DNA from: CAVZTX01 sp963778375
Lineage (GTDB): Bacteria > Chloroflexota > Ktedonobacteria > Ktedonobacterales > Ktedonobacteraceae
Assembly (NCBI GenBank): GCA_963778375.1
Contig: CAVZTX010000021.1
Location: 62,001 to 126,000, forward strand
Length of the DNA stretch: 64,000 nt
Direction: 5' to 3'
Shown: positions 17,665 through 27,713 of the stretch, one piece after another
Numbering within the stretch: position 1 is the first letter of the stretch
Layout of the letters: the number at the start of each line of letters is the position of its first letter
The notes under the pieces: model-generated
Databases searched by the model: none
What the model was told of the DNA's origin: nothing
What the model saw: only the letters and a program-made list of their open reading frames with translations
Translations under genes and position numbers: made by a program

Positions 17665-18203
17665 TTACTCTTTCCCCTTTCCTGCTGTTCAAAAAGTGTG
17701 CGTAACTGGCGTAGCGTACGAGCAAGGAATTTGCGCACCGTCCCCTCTGGTTTCTCCAGCATACTTGCAATCTCGACAAGGCGCAATCCATTGCCGTAAC
17801 GCAGCCGGATAAGCTCCTGTTGAGTAGGTGAAAGTTGCTCAAGTGCCTGGTAAAGATGCATATACTGCTCCTGCTTTAGAGCGAGTTGCTCCGGTGTAGG
17901 CTCACTATCTTCTCTTTCGAGAGCCTGCTCTAATGGCTGCATAGTCAGAATAGCAGTATGTCGATAGCGATCGATCACTTTATTTCTGGCTACTCGACGC
18001 AACCACGCCAACTGCTCCTTATCAGCAAGGTGAGAGAGCGTCTCACTGCGAAACGCCACCATAAAGACCTCTAACAATAGGTCTTCAGCATCCTCCTTGC
18101 TTGTCACCTGATGATACAAGTACGCAAAGATAGTTGAAGCATAACGATCGTAGAGCGCGATATCTATCGTGTTATGTGCTTCATCAGCGTTGAGTTGACG
18201 CAT
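17661..18203 (-). CDS. ECF-type RNA polymerase sigma factor
   Basis: A 180-residue sigma-70 family factor with only regions 2 and 4. Region 2 includes SKEDAEDLLLEVFMVAF and WLRRVARNKVIDRYR. Region 4 includes LSPTQQELIRLRYGNGL and EIASMLEKPEGTVRKFLARTLRQLR, the helix-turn-helix for the -35 element. GGGGAAAG precedes the ATG. The gene is intact and translationally coupled (4-bp ATGA overlap) to the damaged anti-sigma-like gene, which would normally hold it inactive at the membrane. Confidence 0.93.
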   Translation of the reverse strand: MRQLNADEAHNTIDIALYDRYASTIFAYLYHQVTSKEDAEDLLLEVFMVAFRSETLSHLADKEQLAWLRRVARNKVIDRYRHTAILTMQPLEQALEREDSEPTPEQLALKQEQYMHLYQALEQLSPTQQELIRLRYGNGLRLVEIASMLEKPEGTVRKFLARTLRQLRTLFEQQERGKSK

Positions 18204-18346
18204 GCTTTCCCCTCATGATCATATTGAGATCTCATCATAGATATCGTATGAAAAAGAAAAACGTGGCATATTCACACGGCAAATGCTAGAATGCAGTGGG
18301 ACAATCCAAAGTACGCAATAATGAACGTTGGGATGTGAGAGAAAAC

Positions 18347-18970
18347 ATGTATCTAGATCAACCCTTACAACACTACCTCGATGATCTTTCCTCATCGGAT
18401 TCAACACCGGGCGGCGGCTCTGCATCCGCACTCACCGGTGCAATGGGAGCGGCCTTAGCCGGCATGGTTGCGCGGCTCACACTCGGTAAAGAGAAGTACG
18501 CCGACGTGCAGCAAGAAATCGAGCAACTATTGCAGCAAACTGAAAACCTGCGAGTTCGCTTTCAACAACTCATGCAGGAAGATATAGATGCCTACGGACG
18601 TCTCTCGGAATGTTTCAAAATGCCGCGAGAGACAAGTGAAGAGCGTGCAGCACGCAGCGCCGCCATTCAAGCCCGGCTCGTTGATGCTGCTCTTGTGCCG
18701 CTTGAAATGGTAGAATGCGCCGCTGAACTAGTGCAATACTGTCGGCGCATTGCAGAGATAGGCAACGCTAATGTCCTTGGCGATATTGCAACCGGCTCAA
18801 TGCTAGCCTCCAGCGCTGGTGCGGGAGCAGCCTGGATGGTACGCGCTAACCTGCGTGCAATGAAGGATATCGAACTGGTGAGTGCATTAGGCGATCGTCT
18901 CAGTGCGGCCCTTGATATCATCACCAAAGGCAGTCAGCACGTAACGAGCATAGTGGGGGAAAGAGCGTGA
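18347..18970 (+). CDS. Cyclodeaminase/cyclohydrolase family protein (FTCD-like)
   Basis: A 207-residue all-helical protein of the formiminotetrahydrofolate cyclodeaminase family. The signature STPGGGSASALTGAMGAALAGMV lies at about residues 17-39, and GNANVLGDIATG follows near residue 145. The family converts 5-formimino-THF to 5,10-methenyl-THF and ammonia or hydrolyses methenyl-THF. It overlaps folD by 4 bp (GTGA), so both act in folate one-carbon metabolism. The ATG at 18347 starts the conserved region. An extended -10 (TGCTAGAAT, 18284-18292) lies about 55 bp upstream. Confidence 0.88.
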   Translation: MYLDQPLQHYLDDLSSSDSTPGGGSASALTGAMGAALAGMVARLTLGKEKYADVQQEIEQLLQQTENLRVRFQQLMQEDIDAYGRLSECFKMPRETSEERAARSAAIQARLVDAALVPLEMVECAAELVQYCRRIAEIGNANVLGDIATGSMLASSAGAGAAWMVRANLRAMKDIELVSALGDRLSAALDIITKGSQHVTSIVGERA

Positions 18971-19827
18971 CAGCAGAAATACTGAATGGTCGTGCAATAG
19001 GTGCGGAGATCAAAGCCGAGTTGCGCGGCGAAGTGAGCCGCTATGTTCAACTACAGGGCAGATCCCCTGGTCTGGTGATTGTGCGCGTTGGCAGTGAAGC
19101 AGCTTCCGGAGTGTATACAAAAGCCATATTGCGTATCGCCGATGAGATCAGCGTGAACGCCAGGCTAGAACAGCTACCAATGCTGGCTTCGTCCGATGAA
19201 CTGCGCTCACTGCTGCAGCAACTGAATAATGATAGAGCTGTACACGGCATATTAGTACAGATGCCGTTACCTGCACATCTTTCGCAGAGGATGGTTGCCG
19301 ATACCATCCTCCCAGGTAAAGATATCGATGGTATCAGTTCCCGTAGCGCCGGTGACCTCTTTTTAGGCTTACCCAGTTTTCTGCCCTCGACCGCCGCAGC
19401 AGTCATGGAGATCCTTGAGCGCATACAAGCCCTGCTCGAAGGGAAACGCGCTGTCATCGTAGGGCGTAGTAACGTCGTTGGCAAACCACTGGCAATGATG
19501 CTCTTACAGAAAAATGCCACAGTAACCATTTGTCACTCGCGAACCCCAAACATGCCCGACTACACGCGTCTGGCCGACGTACTGGTCGTGGCAGTTGGTC
19601 GCCCGAATATGATTACAGCCGATATGGTGCATTCCGGAGCAATAGTGATCGATGTTGGCATTAATGGCTTGTCTGATGGTAGTATTGTTGGAGATATTGA
19701 TTTTGCATCTGTGCAGCAGGTAGCTGGTGCTCTCACACCAACACCCGGCGGTGTTGGCCCGCTTACCAACATAATGTTACTGAAGCAATGCATTCAAGCT
19801 GCCTGGCAAGAGCTAGGCAATAACTAG
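18967..19827 (+). CDS. folD: Bifunctional methylenetetrahydrofolate dehydrogenase/methenyltetrahydrofolate cyclohydrolase
   Basis: A 286-residue FolD. The catalytic lysine is in SGVYTKAILRIADE. Other family blocks are HGILVQMPLP, PGKDIDG, the NAD(P) loop VGRSNVVGKP and the C-terminal PTPGGVGPLT. It oxidises 5,10-methylene-THF and hydrolyses the methenyl form. The start is a GTG overlapping the upstream cyclodeaminase stop, a coupled two-gene operon that would channel methenyl-THF between both enzymes. Confidence 0.96.
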   Translation: MTAEILNGRAIGAEIKAELRGEVSRYVQLQGRSPGLVIVRVGSEAASGVYTKAILRIADEISVNARLEQLPMLASSDELRSLLQQLNNDRAVHGILVQMPLPAHLSQRMVADTILPGKDIDGISSRSAGDLFLGLPSFLPSTAAAVMEILERIQALLEGKRAVIVGRSNVVGKPLAMMLLQKNATVTICHSRTPNMPDYTRLADVLVVAVGRPNMITADMVHSGAIVIDVGINGLSDGSIVGDIDFASVQQVAGALTPTPGGVGPLTNIMLLKQCIQAAWQELGNN

Positions 19828-19962
19828 CCAATACCAGGAGAAGTGCTGCACTCGTAGCTTGATTTCTTATAGCCACCAAATAGAGAAGAATACCCGATTT
19901 TTGATAGTATCGTATTTGCCTCACCTGTAAAACCGTCAGCATAGATTTCCTGGGTGGCACAT

Positions 19963-21396
19963 ATGCACAATTCGCAGCACATTGAACAGCAAGGAGCGGA
20001 AGACGACTTTGAGGTCGAGATTACAGACCTCTATCAAACAGGGAATGCTGGACGCACTCAAGCATGGGTATTTGCTGAAAATTTCCTCAAATGGCAGCGT
20101 TCCATTAGTCGGCAGCGCTGGCGGCTGTTCACCTCCTTCGGTATTTCGCTGCTGCTCATGGTTTTTCTTACCCTCAGTGGCCTTCCATCTTTGATAGCTC
20201 CTGTGTTGCATATCGGTCTCACTTCCAATACAAGCAGTCATCCTTTCATACCCTATACTTCTAAACCACGTCCCACTGAGCAAGATGATCTATCGTGTCT
20301 GGTAGATGCGGCTTGGGCACCGGGTAGTAAATATGTCGCAGTCGTTGGCTATCGTCTCAATTGTCCCCAAAATGCCGCTGTACCGAGTCTGGTGAATATA
20401 TACAACGTATCAACCGGTAAATTGCTAAAGCAGTTGCTGCCTGATAGTGCTATTTTACATGCGCTCAACGTCTTGTACTACTCATTTTCTTCTACGCAGG
20501 CTAAACCACCAGCAGGCTGGAGAGCAATTAATCCCAGTGTACAGCAGTTTGATTATTCGCATCTCCTCTGGTCACCGGATGGCCAGCGCCTGGCGCTCAC
20601 ATTTTCCACCGCCACGTTTGTACCGCCCCTGAATGGAGTGCTGCTGATTAATATGGATGGAAAGCATCCACAGATACTATTACGAGTGCAGAGTCCTTCC
20701 AATCCACTATATACAGAGTGGGATGTAAAGCGTGGAGTGGCAGTCCCCCTGGCGCCACTACGTCCGGCTGTAGCCTATCGTTGGGGTGCAAGCGGGAGCC
20801 TCATTCCTATCATCCCCATAACAAGTAATCAAGTACCATCGCCACTACCACCTGGTCCGGTAGGCAATCCTACCGGCAGTTCCACGTTTACGATATGGCA
20901 ATCGGGTTTCGCGAATTGGATGTTGCTGGAACATCAATCTAGCGTCTACACATGGAGCACCGACTTTGCGGCATGGTCTCCAGACGGTCGCTATCTCATC
21001 AATGGGATTGGCCTGAAAGGACTGCTATCGCGGCCAGGGCTGGCGCTTCCCACTCAGCAATCATTGGTTACCCATCATCTCGATCAACAACCCTTGCTGC
21101 CCGCACATGATGCAGCGCTTCTGCGCGTAGCTACCCTCTACTCAGCCGTTGCCTGGCGACCAGATGGGCGCATTCTAGCTGCATATAATTCTGAAGACCT
21201 CGTAGAACTCTATGATTGCGCTACAGGCCGCAGGATAGGCGCACTGCGCCCACAGAGCAACAATGGCTTTGTAGATGGCTCGAATGTCTTGCTGCGCTGG
21301 TCCCCTGATGGTTCGCATCTGCTCCTTTCAAGTGTTCGCTGGGGCCTCGTAACCGTTTGGGAACCGAGACAGACACTTGTAGATGGCCCCTTCTGA
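19963..21396 (+). CDS. Membrane-anchored WD40-like beta-propeller protein
   Basis: This 477-residue protein has a charged cytoplasmic N-terminus and one membrane helix at about residues 60-85. A large extracytoplasmic region follows, with recurring WSPDG-type blades (LLWSPDGQRLAL, AWSPDGRYLI, AWRPDGRILAAY, RWSPDGSHLLL). Such proteins usually act as scaffolds or sensors, and no catalytic motif is visible. The ATG at 19963 is chosen over a GTG nine bases upstream because a GGGTGG box lies at suitable distance. Confidence 0.78.
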   Translation: MHNSQHIEQQGAEDDFEVEITDLYQTGNAGRTQAWVFAENFLKWQRSISRQRWRLFTSFGISLLLMVFLTLSGLPSLIAPVLHIGLTSNTSSHPFIPYTSKPRPTEQDDLSCLVDAAWAPGSKYVAVVGYRLNCPQNAAVPSLVNIYNVSTGKLLKQLLPDSAILHALNVLYYSFSSTQAKPPAGWRAINPSVQQFDYSHLLWSPDGQRLALTFSTATFVPPLNGVLLINMDGKHPQILLRVQSPSNPLYTEWDVKRGVAVPLAPLRPAVAYRWGASGSLIPIIPITSNQVPSPLPPGPVGNPTGSSTFTIWQSGFANWMLLEHQSSVYTWSTDFAAWSPDGRYLINGIGLKGLLSRPGLALPTQQSLVTHHLDQQPLLPAHDAALLRVATLYSAVAWRPDGRILAAYNSEDLVELYDCATGRRIGALRPQSNNGFVDGSNVLLRWSPDGSHLLLSSVRWGLVTVWEPRQTLVDGPF

Positions 21397-21453
21397 TACG
21401 AAGAGACTTTCTATTCCCGTGAAACGTCTGATAATCTAGAAGTCTCTCACAAA

Positions 21454-23268
21454 GTGGGTAATGTAATAGCGTTGAAACAATTCAAAATCAGTATTGGTAT
21501 TTACGAGATAGCTGCTTTTGCCATCATACTCATTGCACCAGCGTTGCGCGTCTTACTCGCCGCTCAGGGCTGGCCAATGACCAATAGTGACGAAAGTACA
21601 ATGGGCTTGATGGCTTTGCATATCGCGTATCATGGAGAACTTCCAATCTTCTTTTACGGACAAGGCTATATGGGTACAATACAGGCCTATCTTGCTGCGG
21701 CCCTCTTTCACTTCTTTGGCTCCTCATTCTTTACATTACGCCTTGGCTTAATTTTCCTGTTCGCCCTCTTCCTGATCAGCATGTATTTCCTGACTCGCCT
21801 GCTCTACTCCAAAGGCCTTGCTTTGTTCACCTTGCTCTTATTGAGTCTCGGATCTACAAACATGCTGTACCAGCAACTCTTCGCTATTGGTGGATATCTA
21901 GAAACTCTGCTATTTGGCTCGCTCATCTTACTACTGGCATCTTGGCTGGCACTTACTTCCAATTTTCCGACAATAACTCCAGCGCACAGATCGAAACATC
22001 GTTTGCTTCTCTACGGAATCTTCGGCCTTCTAGTAGGCATTGCCTTGTGGAGTGACCTATTAGTGTTGCCCGTTGTTATGATGGCTACAGTCCTCCTGAT
22101 CGTCTTCTCTCGGCATGAGCTACGTTGGATGGCTTTCATCTTGCTTCTGATAGGTCTGTTCGTTGGCATCTTTCCCGTGATCTTTTACAATCTCACTGTA
22201 CCATTTCAACAAAGTACCTTAGCATATATGCGTATTCTGCTCAGTTCTCATGGAAAGACTGCACTGCTGCATCAATTTAAGTTAGGCATCATAGGGACAA
22301 TCATGATGGGTCTGCCCTCGGCTACAGGCGGTGATCTTCTTTGTCCCGTATCTAAAGCCTATACCGGGCCTATTTCGGAGCAGGTAGGCACTCCTACTAT
22401 TCAATGCGCTGTGGTTCATGGCGTGTGGGGAGTCGGAATCATCGTCCTCCTGATTCTAGCTATCTTGCTTGCTGTACACGGCTACCGTCAATATAGAAAA
22501 GCGCTGCATTCAGGAGAACCCGCGTCCTTCAAAAGAAACCGTAAGGGCCAATTCATCATGCCCACCGCCGATGTATCAACCCTCTCTGAACAAACACCCC
22601 AAAGGATGGAGAGCCATTCAGAAACCAATCTTTTGCACGAGAAGAGGCAAGCCTGTATATGCCACTTCGCACGCCTGATGGTGCTCGGCACCGTTGCTCT
22701 AATCTTGCCGGTGTATGCTCTCAGTTATCCGGCTGCCGCTATGCCGATCTCTTCAGCGCGCTATTTAACAGTAATACTTATAGCGTTCCCTGCTCTGATT
22801 GCACCTCTATGGAATGCCGCAAGACCCTCAGCCATATTGGCAAAGGGCATCCAGATCGTAAGTATGGCTATCCTCTTATTCATCACGCTAACGTTTTTTG
22901 TTGGAACTGTAAATACCTTTGCGGATATATCGCCTGTTCAAGCAAGCGAGTATCAGCAAGAGGCGCTGGTAGATAATCTACTGCGTATAGGAGTCAGGCA
23001 CATCTATTCTGATTACTGGACATGCGACCGCCTGATCTTCGTGAGCAACGAGCATATCATTTGTAGCTCGCTTGGCAATCAACTCCAACCCGGCTATGAC
23101 CGCTATCCGCCCTATCGTAGTATTGTCCAGGCTGATCCTCATCCATCCTATGTCTTTCCGATTGGTTCTCCCCAGGCTATCGCCTTTGCGCAGAAAGTGA
23201 CACATTCAAAACAACACTATCACCACTTTGTCTTCGATGACTATGTTGCCTACCAACCGAGTATATAG
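21454..23268 (+). CDS. Multi-pass membrane glycosyltransferase, GT39/PMT-like
   Basis: This 604-residue protein has about 11-12 membrane helices. The first extracytoplasmic loop holds NSDEST, an Asp-Glu pair positioned as in ArnT/PMT-type (GT-C fold) transferases that use lipid-phosphate sugars, followed by GELPIFFYGQGYMG. A soluble C-terminal domain of about 110 residues ends the protein. Donor and acceptor are unknown. The start is uncertain: the GTG at 21454 has no obvious ribosome binding site. Confidence 0.78.
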   Translation: MGNVIALKQFKISIGIYEIAAFAIILIAPALRVLLAAQGWPMTNSDESTMGLMALHIAYHGELPIFFYGQGYMGTIQAYLAAALFHFFGSSFFTLRLGLIFLFALFLISMYFLTRLLYSKGLALFTLLLLSLGSTNMLYQQLFAIGGYLETLLFGSLILLLASWLALTSNFPTITPAHRSKHRLLLYGIFGLLVGIALWSDLLVLPVVMMATVLLIVFSRHELRWMAFILLLIGLFVGIFPVIFYNLTVPFQQSTLAYMRILLSSHGKTALLHQFKLGIIGTIMMGLPSATGGDLLCPVSKAYTGPISEQVGTPTIQCAVVHGVWGVGIIVLLILAILLAVHGYRQYRKALHSGEPASFKRNRKGQFIMPTADVSTLSEQTPQRMESHSETNLLHEKRQACICHFARLMVLGTVALILPVYALSYPAAAMPISSARYLTVILIAFPALIAPLWNAARPSAILAKGIQIVSMAILLFITLTFFVGTVNTFADISPVQASEYQQEALVDNLLRIGVRHIYSDYWTCDRLIFVSNEHIICSSLGNQLQPGYDRYPPYRSIVQADPHPSYVFPIGSPQAIAFAQKVTHSKQHYHHFVFDDYVAYQPSI

Positions 23269-23273
23269 TCATC

Positions 23274-23313
23274 TCTAGACACCATCATACCTATAACTCG
23301 CTGTGGTGCTAGA
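23274..23313. terminator. Hairpin between convergent genes
   Basis: TCTAGACACCA and TGGTGCTAGA form a 10-bp stem with one bulged A and a 19-nt loop. It spans the ends of the glycosyltransferase and MBL genes, so it may end transcription from both sides. No long T-run is present. Confidence 0.4.
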
Positions 23314-24073
23314 CTCGTTGAACACTGGGAATAGTCAACTGCTCACCAGGTTTGAGAATGCGCACAATCGTCTCTGGTGTCACTTGAGCAGCCGCCTGCT
23401 GGAATGCTTCCGCAGTGCCCGCATGCTTGACCAGGAGCAGGTCCCCGATAAGGCCACCAGTATAGGCGTAATGGATGGGTACAGCGTAACGCGGTCGCAG
23501 GATACGGCACAGCGTTGCGGCCTCCTGTGGGTCCATTACGACCTTGCGATTAAGAAGTGGCCGGATCTGTAAGCCGTTAACGGACAGAAGTGCTAGATCG
23601 ATGGAAGGAAAGCGCTCTGCAATTTCGCTCAGTTCTGGAATGAGCAACGTGTCCCCTCCAAAGTAAACAGTCATGCCGTCGTACTCCAGCACATAGGTAA
23701 CCTCAGGCACCCCATGCTTGCCGGGCGCAGCAGTGATTTTGATAGGTCCAAGCATAACGGTTTCCCAGGCATCCAATTCCGTCACGTTGTTAAATCCCAC
23801 CTTACGTGCCTTTTGAGCTATGCCGCGCTTCACGGCAAAAGGAACCGTCTTGTCCGGATACGCTTGAAACGCCTCCATATCATAGTGATCGTAGTGCCCG
23901 TGGCTGACCAGCACTCCGGCCAGGTGGGGTAGCGATGCCAGGGGAATACCGAGCGGCTCTCCCTGATAATATGTGAATTTCTGGGAAAACCACGGATCGG
24001 TCAAAATGCTATAACCATCAAAGTCGATAAGGGTTGTCGCATGTGCAATGCGAGTGATAGTGAATGTGCTCAT
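23309..24073 (-). CDS. MBL-fold metal-dependent hydrolase (UlaG/UPF0173-like)
   Basis: A 254-residue metallo-beta-lactamase-fold protein. The HxHxDH motif is SHGHYDHYD. A second histidine lies in PGKHGVP, the GGDT motif follows and the final ligand is in PIHYAYTGG. This layout matches the UlaG/RomA-like hydrolases, which act on lactones or phosphodiesters. The ATG at 24073 is preferred over the longer frame because similarity begins there and AAAGGA precedes it. It is transcribed away from a PadR regulator with shared operators between them. Confidence 0.88.
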   Translation of the reverse strand: MSTFTITRIAHATTLIDFDGYSILTDPWFSQKFTYYQGEPLGIPLASLPHLAGVLVSHGHYDHYDMEAFQAYPDKTVPFAVKRGIAQKARKVGFNNVTELDAWETVMLGPIKITAAPGKHGVPEVTYVLEYDGMTVYFGGDTLLIPELSEIAERFPSIDLALLSVNGLQIRPLLNRKVVMDPQEAATLCRILRPRYAVPIHYAYTGGLIGDLLLVKHAGTAEAFQQAAAQVTPETIVRILKPGEQLTIPSVQRV

Positions 24074-24139
24074 ATACTTAACGATCCTTTCTGATGCTTG
24101 CCTAAAAGGGAGTCTTCTGTTAGAATAACAGTAATGACA

Positions 24140-24157
24140 TATATCAACATTGATATA
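24140..24157. promoter_or_regulatory. Palindromic operator 1 of the MBL/padR divergon
   Basis: TATATCAACATTGATATA is an 8-bp perfect palindrome around a 2-bp centre in the divergent promoter region, about 67 bp from the MBL start. Confidence 0.6.
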
Positions 24158-24197
24158 AGAAGTATAGCATTGAAATTTTGATACGTCAATGGTGATG

Positions 24198-24214
24198 TAT
24201 ATCACTATTGAATA
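24198..24214. promoter_or_regulatory. Operator 2 of the MBL/padR divergon
   Basis: TATATCACTATTGAATA shares the pattern TATATCAnnATTGAnTA with operator 1 and ends just before the padR ribosome binding site, a good position for autorepression. Confidence 0.5.
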
Positions 24215-24230
24215 GAAAGGAACAGTGATA

Positions 24231-24809
24231 TTGATTACCTTAAGTTATGCCTTGCTTGGTTTACTGGCACGTCAACCTCTCTCTGGTTATGACCTGGCTC
24301 AGCACATGAAGAAACGAGTAGCTCCAATGTGGTCTGCCCTCCCCAGTCAAATTTATCCTGAACTGGCACGGCTTGAGAAGCAAGGAATGGTCACGCATCA
24401 GGTGGTGGAGCAACATGATCACCGACCCGATAAAAAGGTTTACGATATTACGGATGTCGGACGTGAAGCCCTGCGTCAGTGGGTGATCGAACCGACGCCT
24501 GTTGCATCTGTGCGTGACGAGTTTGTCCTGAAAGCCTACTCGCTCTGGTTAGCGGAACCGAGCAAAGCCATTACGCACTTTCGTGAGCAGGAACGCCTCC
24601 ATCGACAACAACTGACCGAACACGAGCAGACCCTGGAGCGCTTGAAGCGCGAATGGGGATCTGCCCTCGAACAGGCGGACTCACCTCTGTTCGGTTCATC
24701 ACTCGCTCTCCACTATGGCATTGACTATGAGCGCAGCTATGTAGAATGGTGCCATTGGGTTATCGATGAACTCGAACAGCGAATGGCTGCGTCGCAAAAA
24801 GAAAGTTGA
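24231..24809 (+). CDS. PadR-family transcriptional regulator
   Basis: A regulator of about 192 residues with the N-terminal winged helix LSYALLGLLARQPLSGYDLAQ, the recognition region PSQIYPELARLEKQGMV and wing Y(D)ITDVGREALRQW, followed by a C-terminal helical dimerisation domain (about residues 90-185). The start is either the TTG at 24231, 9 nt after AAAGGA, or the GTG at 24225, which is very close to it. Paired operators suggest that it represses itself and the MBL gene until a ligand binds. Confidence 0.88.
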   Translation: MITLSYALLGLLARQPLSGYDLAQHMKKRVAPMWSALPSQIYPELARLEKQGMVTHQVVEQHDHRPDKKVYDITDVGREALRQWVIEPTPVASVRDEFVLKAYSLWLAEPSKAITHFREQERLHRQQLTEHEQTLERLKREWGSALEQADSPLFGSSLALHYGIDYERSYVEWCHWVIDELEQRMAASQKES

Positions 24810-24984
24810 TCGAATAGGAAGCCAGACAAAACCGGATGTTGGCTAAACTGCGCTCAATTTAAATGGTCTCCGTTCCCCCTTGCAATTTTCTCTATCGTCA
24901 ACTATGCTATAACCAAGCAACCTCTATTATTGCTTCGACCGTTCATCCCTCCATAGTCCCATCCTCTCAGAAAGGTTCCTCTAT

Positions 24985-27045
24985 ATGGTTCGCACACTTG
25001 ATGCCCCACTCACCACCGCGCTCAATAGCCTCAGGCGCCGACCCGCGCTGACCCTCACAATTGAAGATCACGTCATCCATTATGGACAATACCAATCGCC
25101 AGGAACTGCCGATGCCTGGAACAATGCCTGCATCGCCAGCGACGACAGCATCATTCGTGTTCAGGTCACGCGCGGCGGCTCCGGTTTCACCAGCGCCTTT
25201 AAGTTCCAGCGTATCACCGATCCCAGCCAGTCCTCTCAATGGGCCACAAGCGCCTGGACAACGCTCCCAGGATCGTCAGGCCTGATGTTTCAAGATGGCG
25301 GATGCGCCGTTTCAAACTTCTCCGGCACCTTACTCGCCTTTGCTCAGCGCGGCACCGGAGGTGCTAACCTTATGGGTTTGGACATCTACCAATAATGGGG
25401 TTAGTTGGACAGGCCCGGTGAGCGTCCTTACTCCTCCCGGAAATGCCCTGTTGAAGGGTATTGCGAGCGCAGGCAATAACGACGTTTTCTTCCTCTACGA
25501 CGTTGCTGGCGGCGAAGCAATAGGCTGTTCATTCTACTCTGGAGGAAGTTGGTCCGCGCTCAATACCTGGACATTGCCGACCATCAGTTATGGTGCTGGC
25601 CTTGCCGCCTGGGCAAACTCCGCTTACACCAGTGTGTATTCCGACAGCTATAGTCTCTTCTCATGCACCTACAACCCCACTGGAAATTCCTGGAGCAGCG
25701 GGACTGTTATCGCGCCCGCAACAAGTACCGCTATTGGTCGCCTTGCGCCACGTTTATCACTGGCCAATGGCGTCTACACTCTTACCTGCATTGAACATGA
25801 TTTGGGCATTTTAACTGGCTCTATCTACAGCTATCCGCGTCTCAGGCAATCTATCGACCTCATCCACTGTTCAAACGGCATGATCGTACATGGCATCACC
25901 TGCACCTATGGTGCAGTAGCTTTTAAACTGCCTGTGCCAAATACAGGAAATGCTGGCTCGCGCTACTACGTGGCTGCCCTTTCAACGGTATATAGCGCTC
26001 CTACCTTCCAGAATGCCAATCCCGCTCAATACCTGAATGTATCAGCAGCCATCTTATCGTATCAAAGGCACGAGCAGGTAGGTAAACCGGCACGGTTGGA
26101 GGTGGTGATTGATAATACGCGGGGTGTTTACAATGCCCTCATCACTACAGGCAACAACTATCAGCCAATAGGTCTCAACGCCTCACTTGTATTGAGCGAA
26201 GGATATAAAACGGGCTCACCACCGACAACCACTGATGTGGCGAAAGTAGGCGTGTATCATTTGGAACAGATACATTTCGTGCGTTCTCCCCAGGAGAACC
26301 AATTGCTCCTGGTAGGGCTTGATCTTTCACGCAACCTCGACCTTGTGGCACGCTACCAGAACTCCTACACTAATGCGACTCTGAGCTATCTAGTGCTCGA
26401 AGTGTGCGCACGTGCTGGACTCTTCTCGGTTGTACTGCCTTCAACCTCACAGATAAGCCAGGCAGTGCCGACTTTTGTAATTCAGGCTGGACAAACATAT
26501 CGCCAGGCGCTCAATACCCTTTGCACCACCTACGATCTTGCCTACTTCCTCGATCAGAATGAACCTTGCAATTCCATGAACTCTCAAACAGCGATCCCAG
26601 TGTATGGAGCTATCAACCTGAGATTGAGCTTGTCAGCTTCGGTAGCAACGACCAACGCGCAAACCACATAATCGTAAGTGGCAAGCCGCCCACTGGAGGC
26701 CAGGCGGGAGCACTTACTACAGCTGAGACCTACGATGATCCGCATTTACATCTCATTGGCGTAGAGCGCATCCTGCATCATGTCGATTTGAAGCTCACCA
26801 GTACATCCCAATGTGCTCAGAAAGCCAGCTTCTTAATAGCCCACGAGACACGTGCCCAGACCACGCACACCGTCTCAGTGCCGCTCAATCCAGCCCTCCA
26901 GTTGCTCGACGGCATTACGCTCACCGTTAGCCTTGCTCCCACCGGCAGTGGCCAAAATGCTACCTGCCGTATCCTGCAACTGCTCGTTCACTACAACGCA
27001 CCGCAAGGAGTATATGATATGCAACTAGAACTGAAAGAAATGTAA
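24985..27045 (+). pseudogene. Phage-tail-like protein with Asp-box repeat, two frameshifts
   Basis: Three overlapping frames join into one protein of about 680 residues: 24985 to about 25370, then to about 26562 (+1), then to 27045 (-1, restoring the first frame). The N-terminal half has beta-propeller character, with the Asp-box-like STNNGVSW and repeated aromatic/Gly/Ser blades. The last third (QTYRQALNTLCTTYDLAYF, DQNET-LQFHELS) looks like a phage tail hub or receptor-binding domain. No other phage gene is nearby. An extended -10 (TATGCTATAAC, 24903-24913) lies about 75 bp upstream. The assignment is tentative. Confidence 0.55.
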
Positions 27046-27153
27046 TATCGAATGTCAATCTTTGACCTGGGGAGGGTACATGTATACACTTGACCATGCT
27101 CGGTCTATCCTCGCTTTACTAAGCGCCTAAGTGCTTGCTACATTTCTCGTACT

Positions 27154-27666
27154 CTACGCTTTCCCCGCCCGTCTTCGCCTTGCCGCTGCCGCATTGCGTC
27201 TCCGTTCACGTTTACGCTGCAGGTTTGTGACTCGCTGCGTATCCGAGTCATCCTCTTCTTCCAATGCCAACCTTGCATTTCCATTGACGCGTACCGTCCC
27301 ATTGCTCTTAGCTACAGGAGCGTTGCTCTGCCTACGCATATTGCGTGCATTGCTGATACCCTGGCGAATAACCAGGCCAGCAAATACCGCAGCGCCAACC
27401 AGCAGCAAGAGATAAATTGGCACGATTAATTGTTTCAGGCTGGGGCTGACGCTGTTACTTCTACTGGCCATGCTTAATACAAAGACCAGTGCGAGGAATG
27501 TGTACTCGATACCTGTAAGGAAGTTAAGCTGTCGGTACCAGCGTATCGGTTGGTTGCGAGCGGCTGCCTCCCGCATGCGCCGAATCCCGAGGACAACATT
27601 ATAGAAGGCCAGGAGGATGAAAACGAAGACAAAAATACTGAGGAAGAGCGGATTATTAAAATTCAT
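27154..27666 (-). CDS. Three-helix membrane protein with basic C-terminal tail
   Basis: A 170-residue protein with membrane segments near residues 6-26, 50-66 and 82-102. A strongly basic end follows (RKRERRRNAAAARRRR), which might contact nucleic acid or phospholipid headgroups. GGGAGG precedes the ATG. I know of no family. It lies directly downstream of the zinc-ribbon protein gene on the same strand only if read past its end at 27714, so the two are separate units or a loose operon. Confidence 0.65.
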   Translation of the reverse strand: MNFNNPLFLSIFVFVFILLAFYNVVLGIRRMREAAARNQPIRWYRQLNFLTGIEYTFLALVFVLSMASRSNSVSPSLKQLIVPIYLLLLVGAAVFAGLVIRQGISNARNMRRQSNAPVAKSNGTVRVNGNARLALEEEDDSDTQRVTNLQRKRERRRNAAAARRRRAGKA

Positions 27667-27713
27667 GTACTAATGAATCCTCCCGTATGAAATACGTCCT
27701 GGTAGCGTCGACT

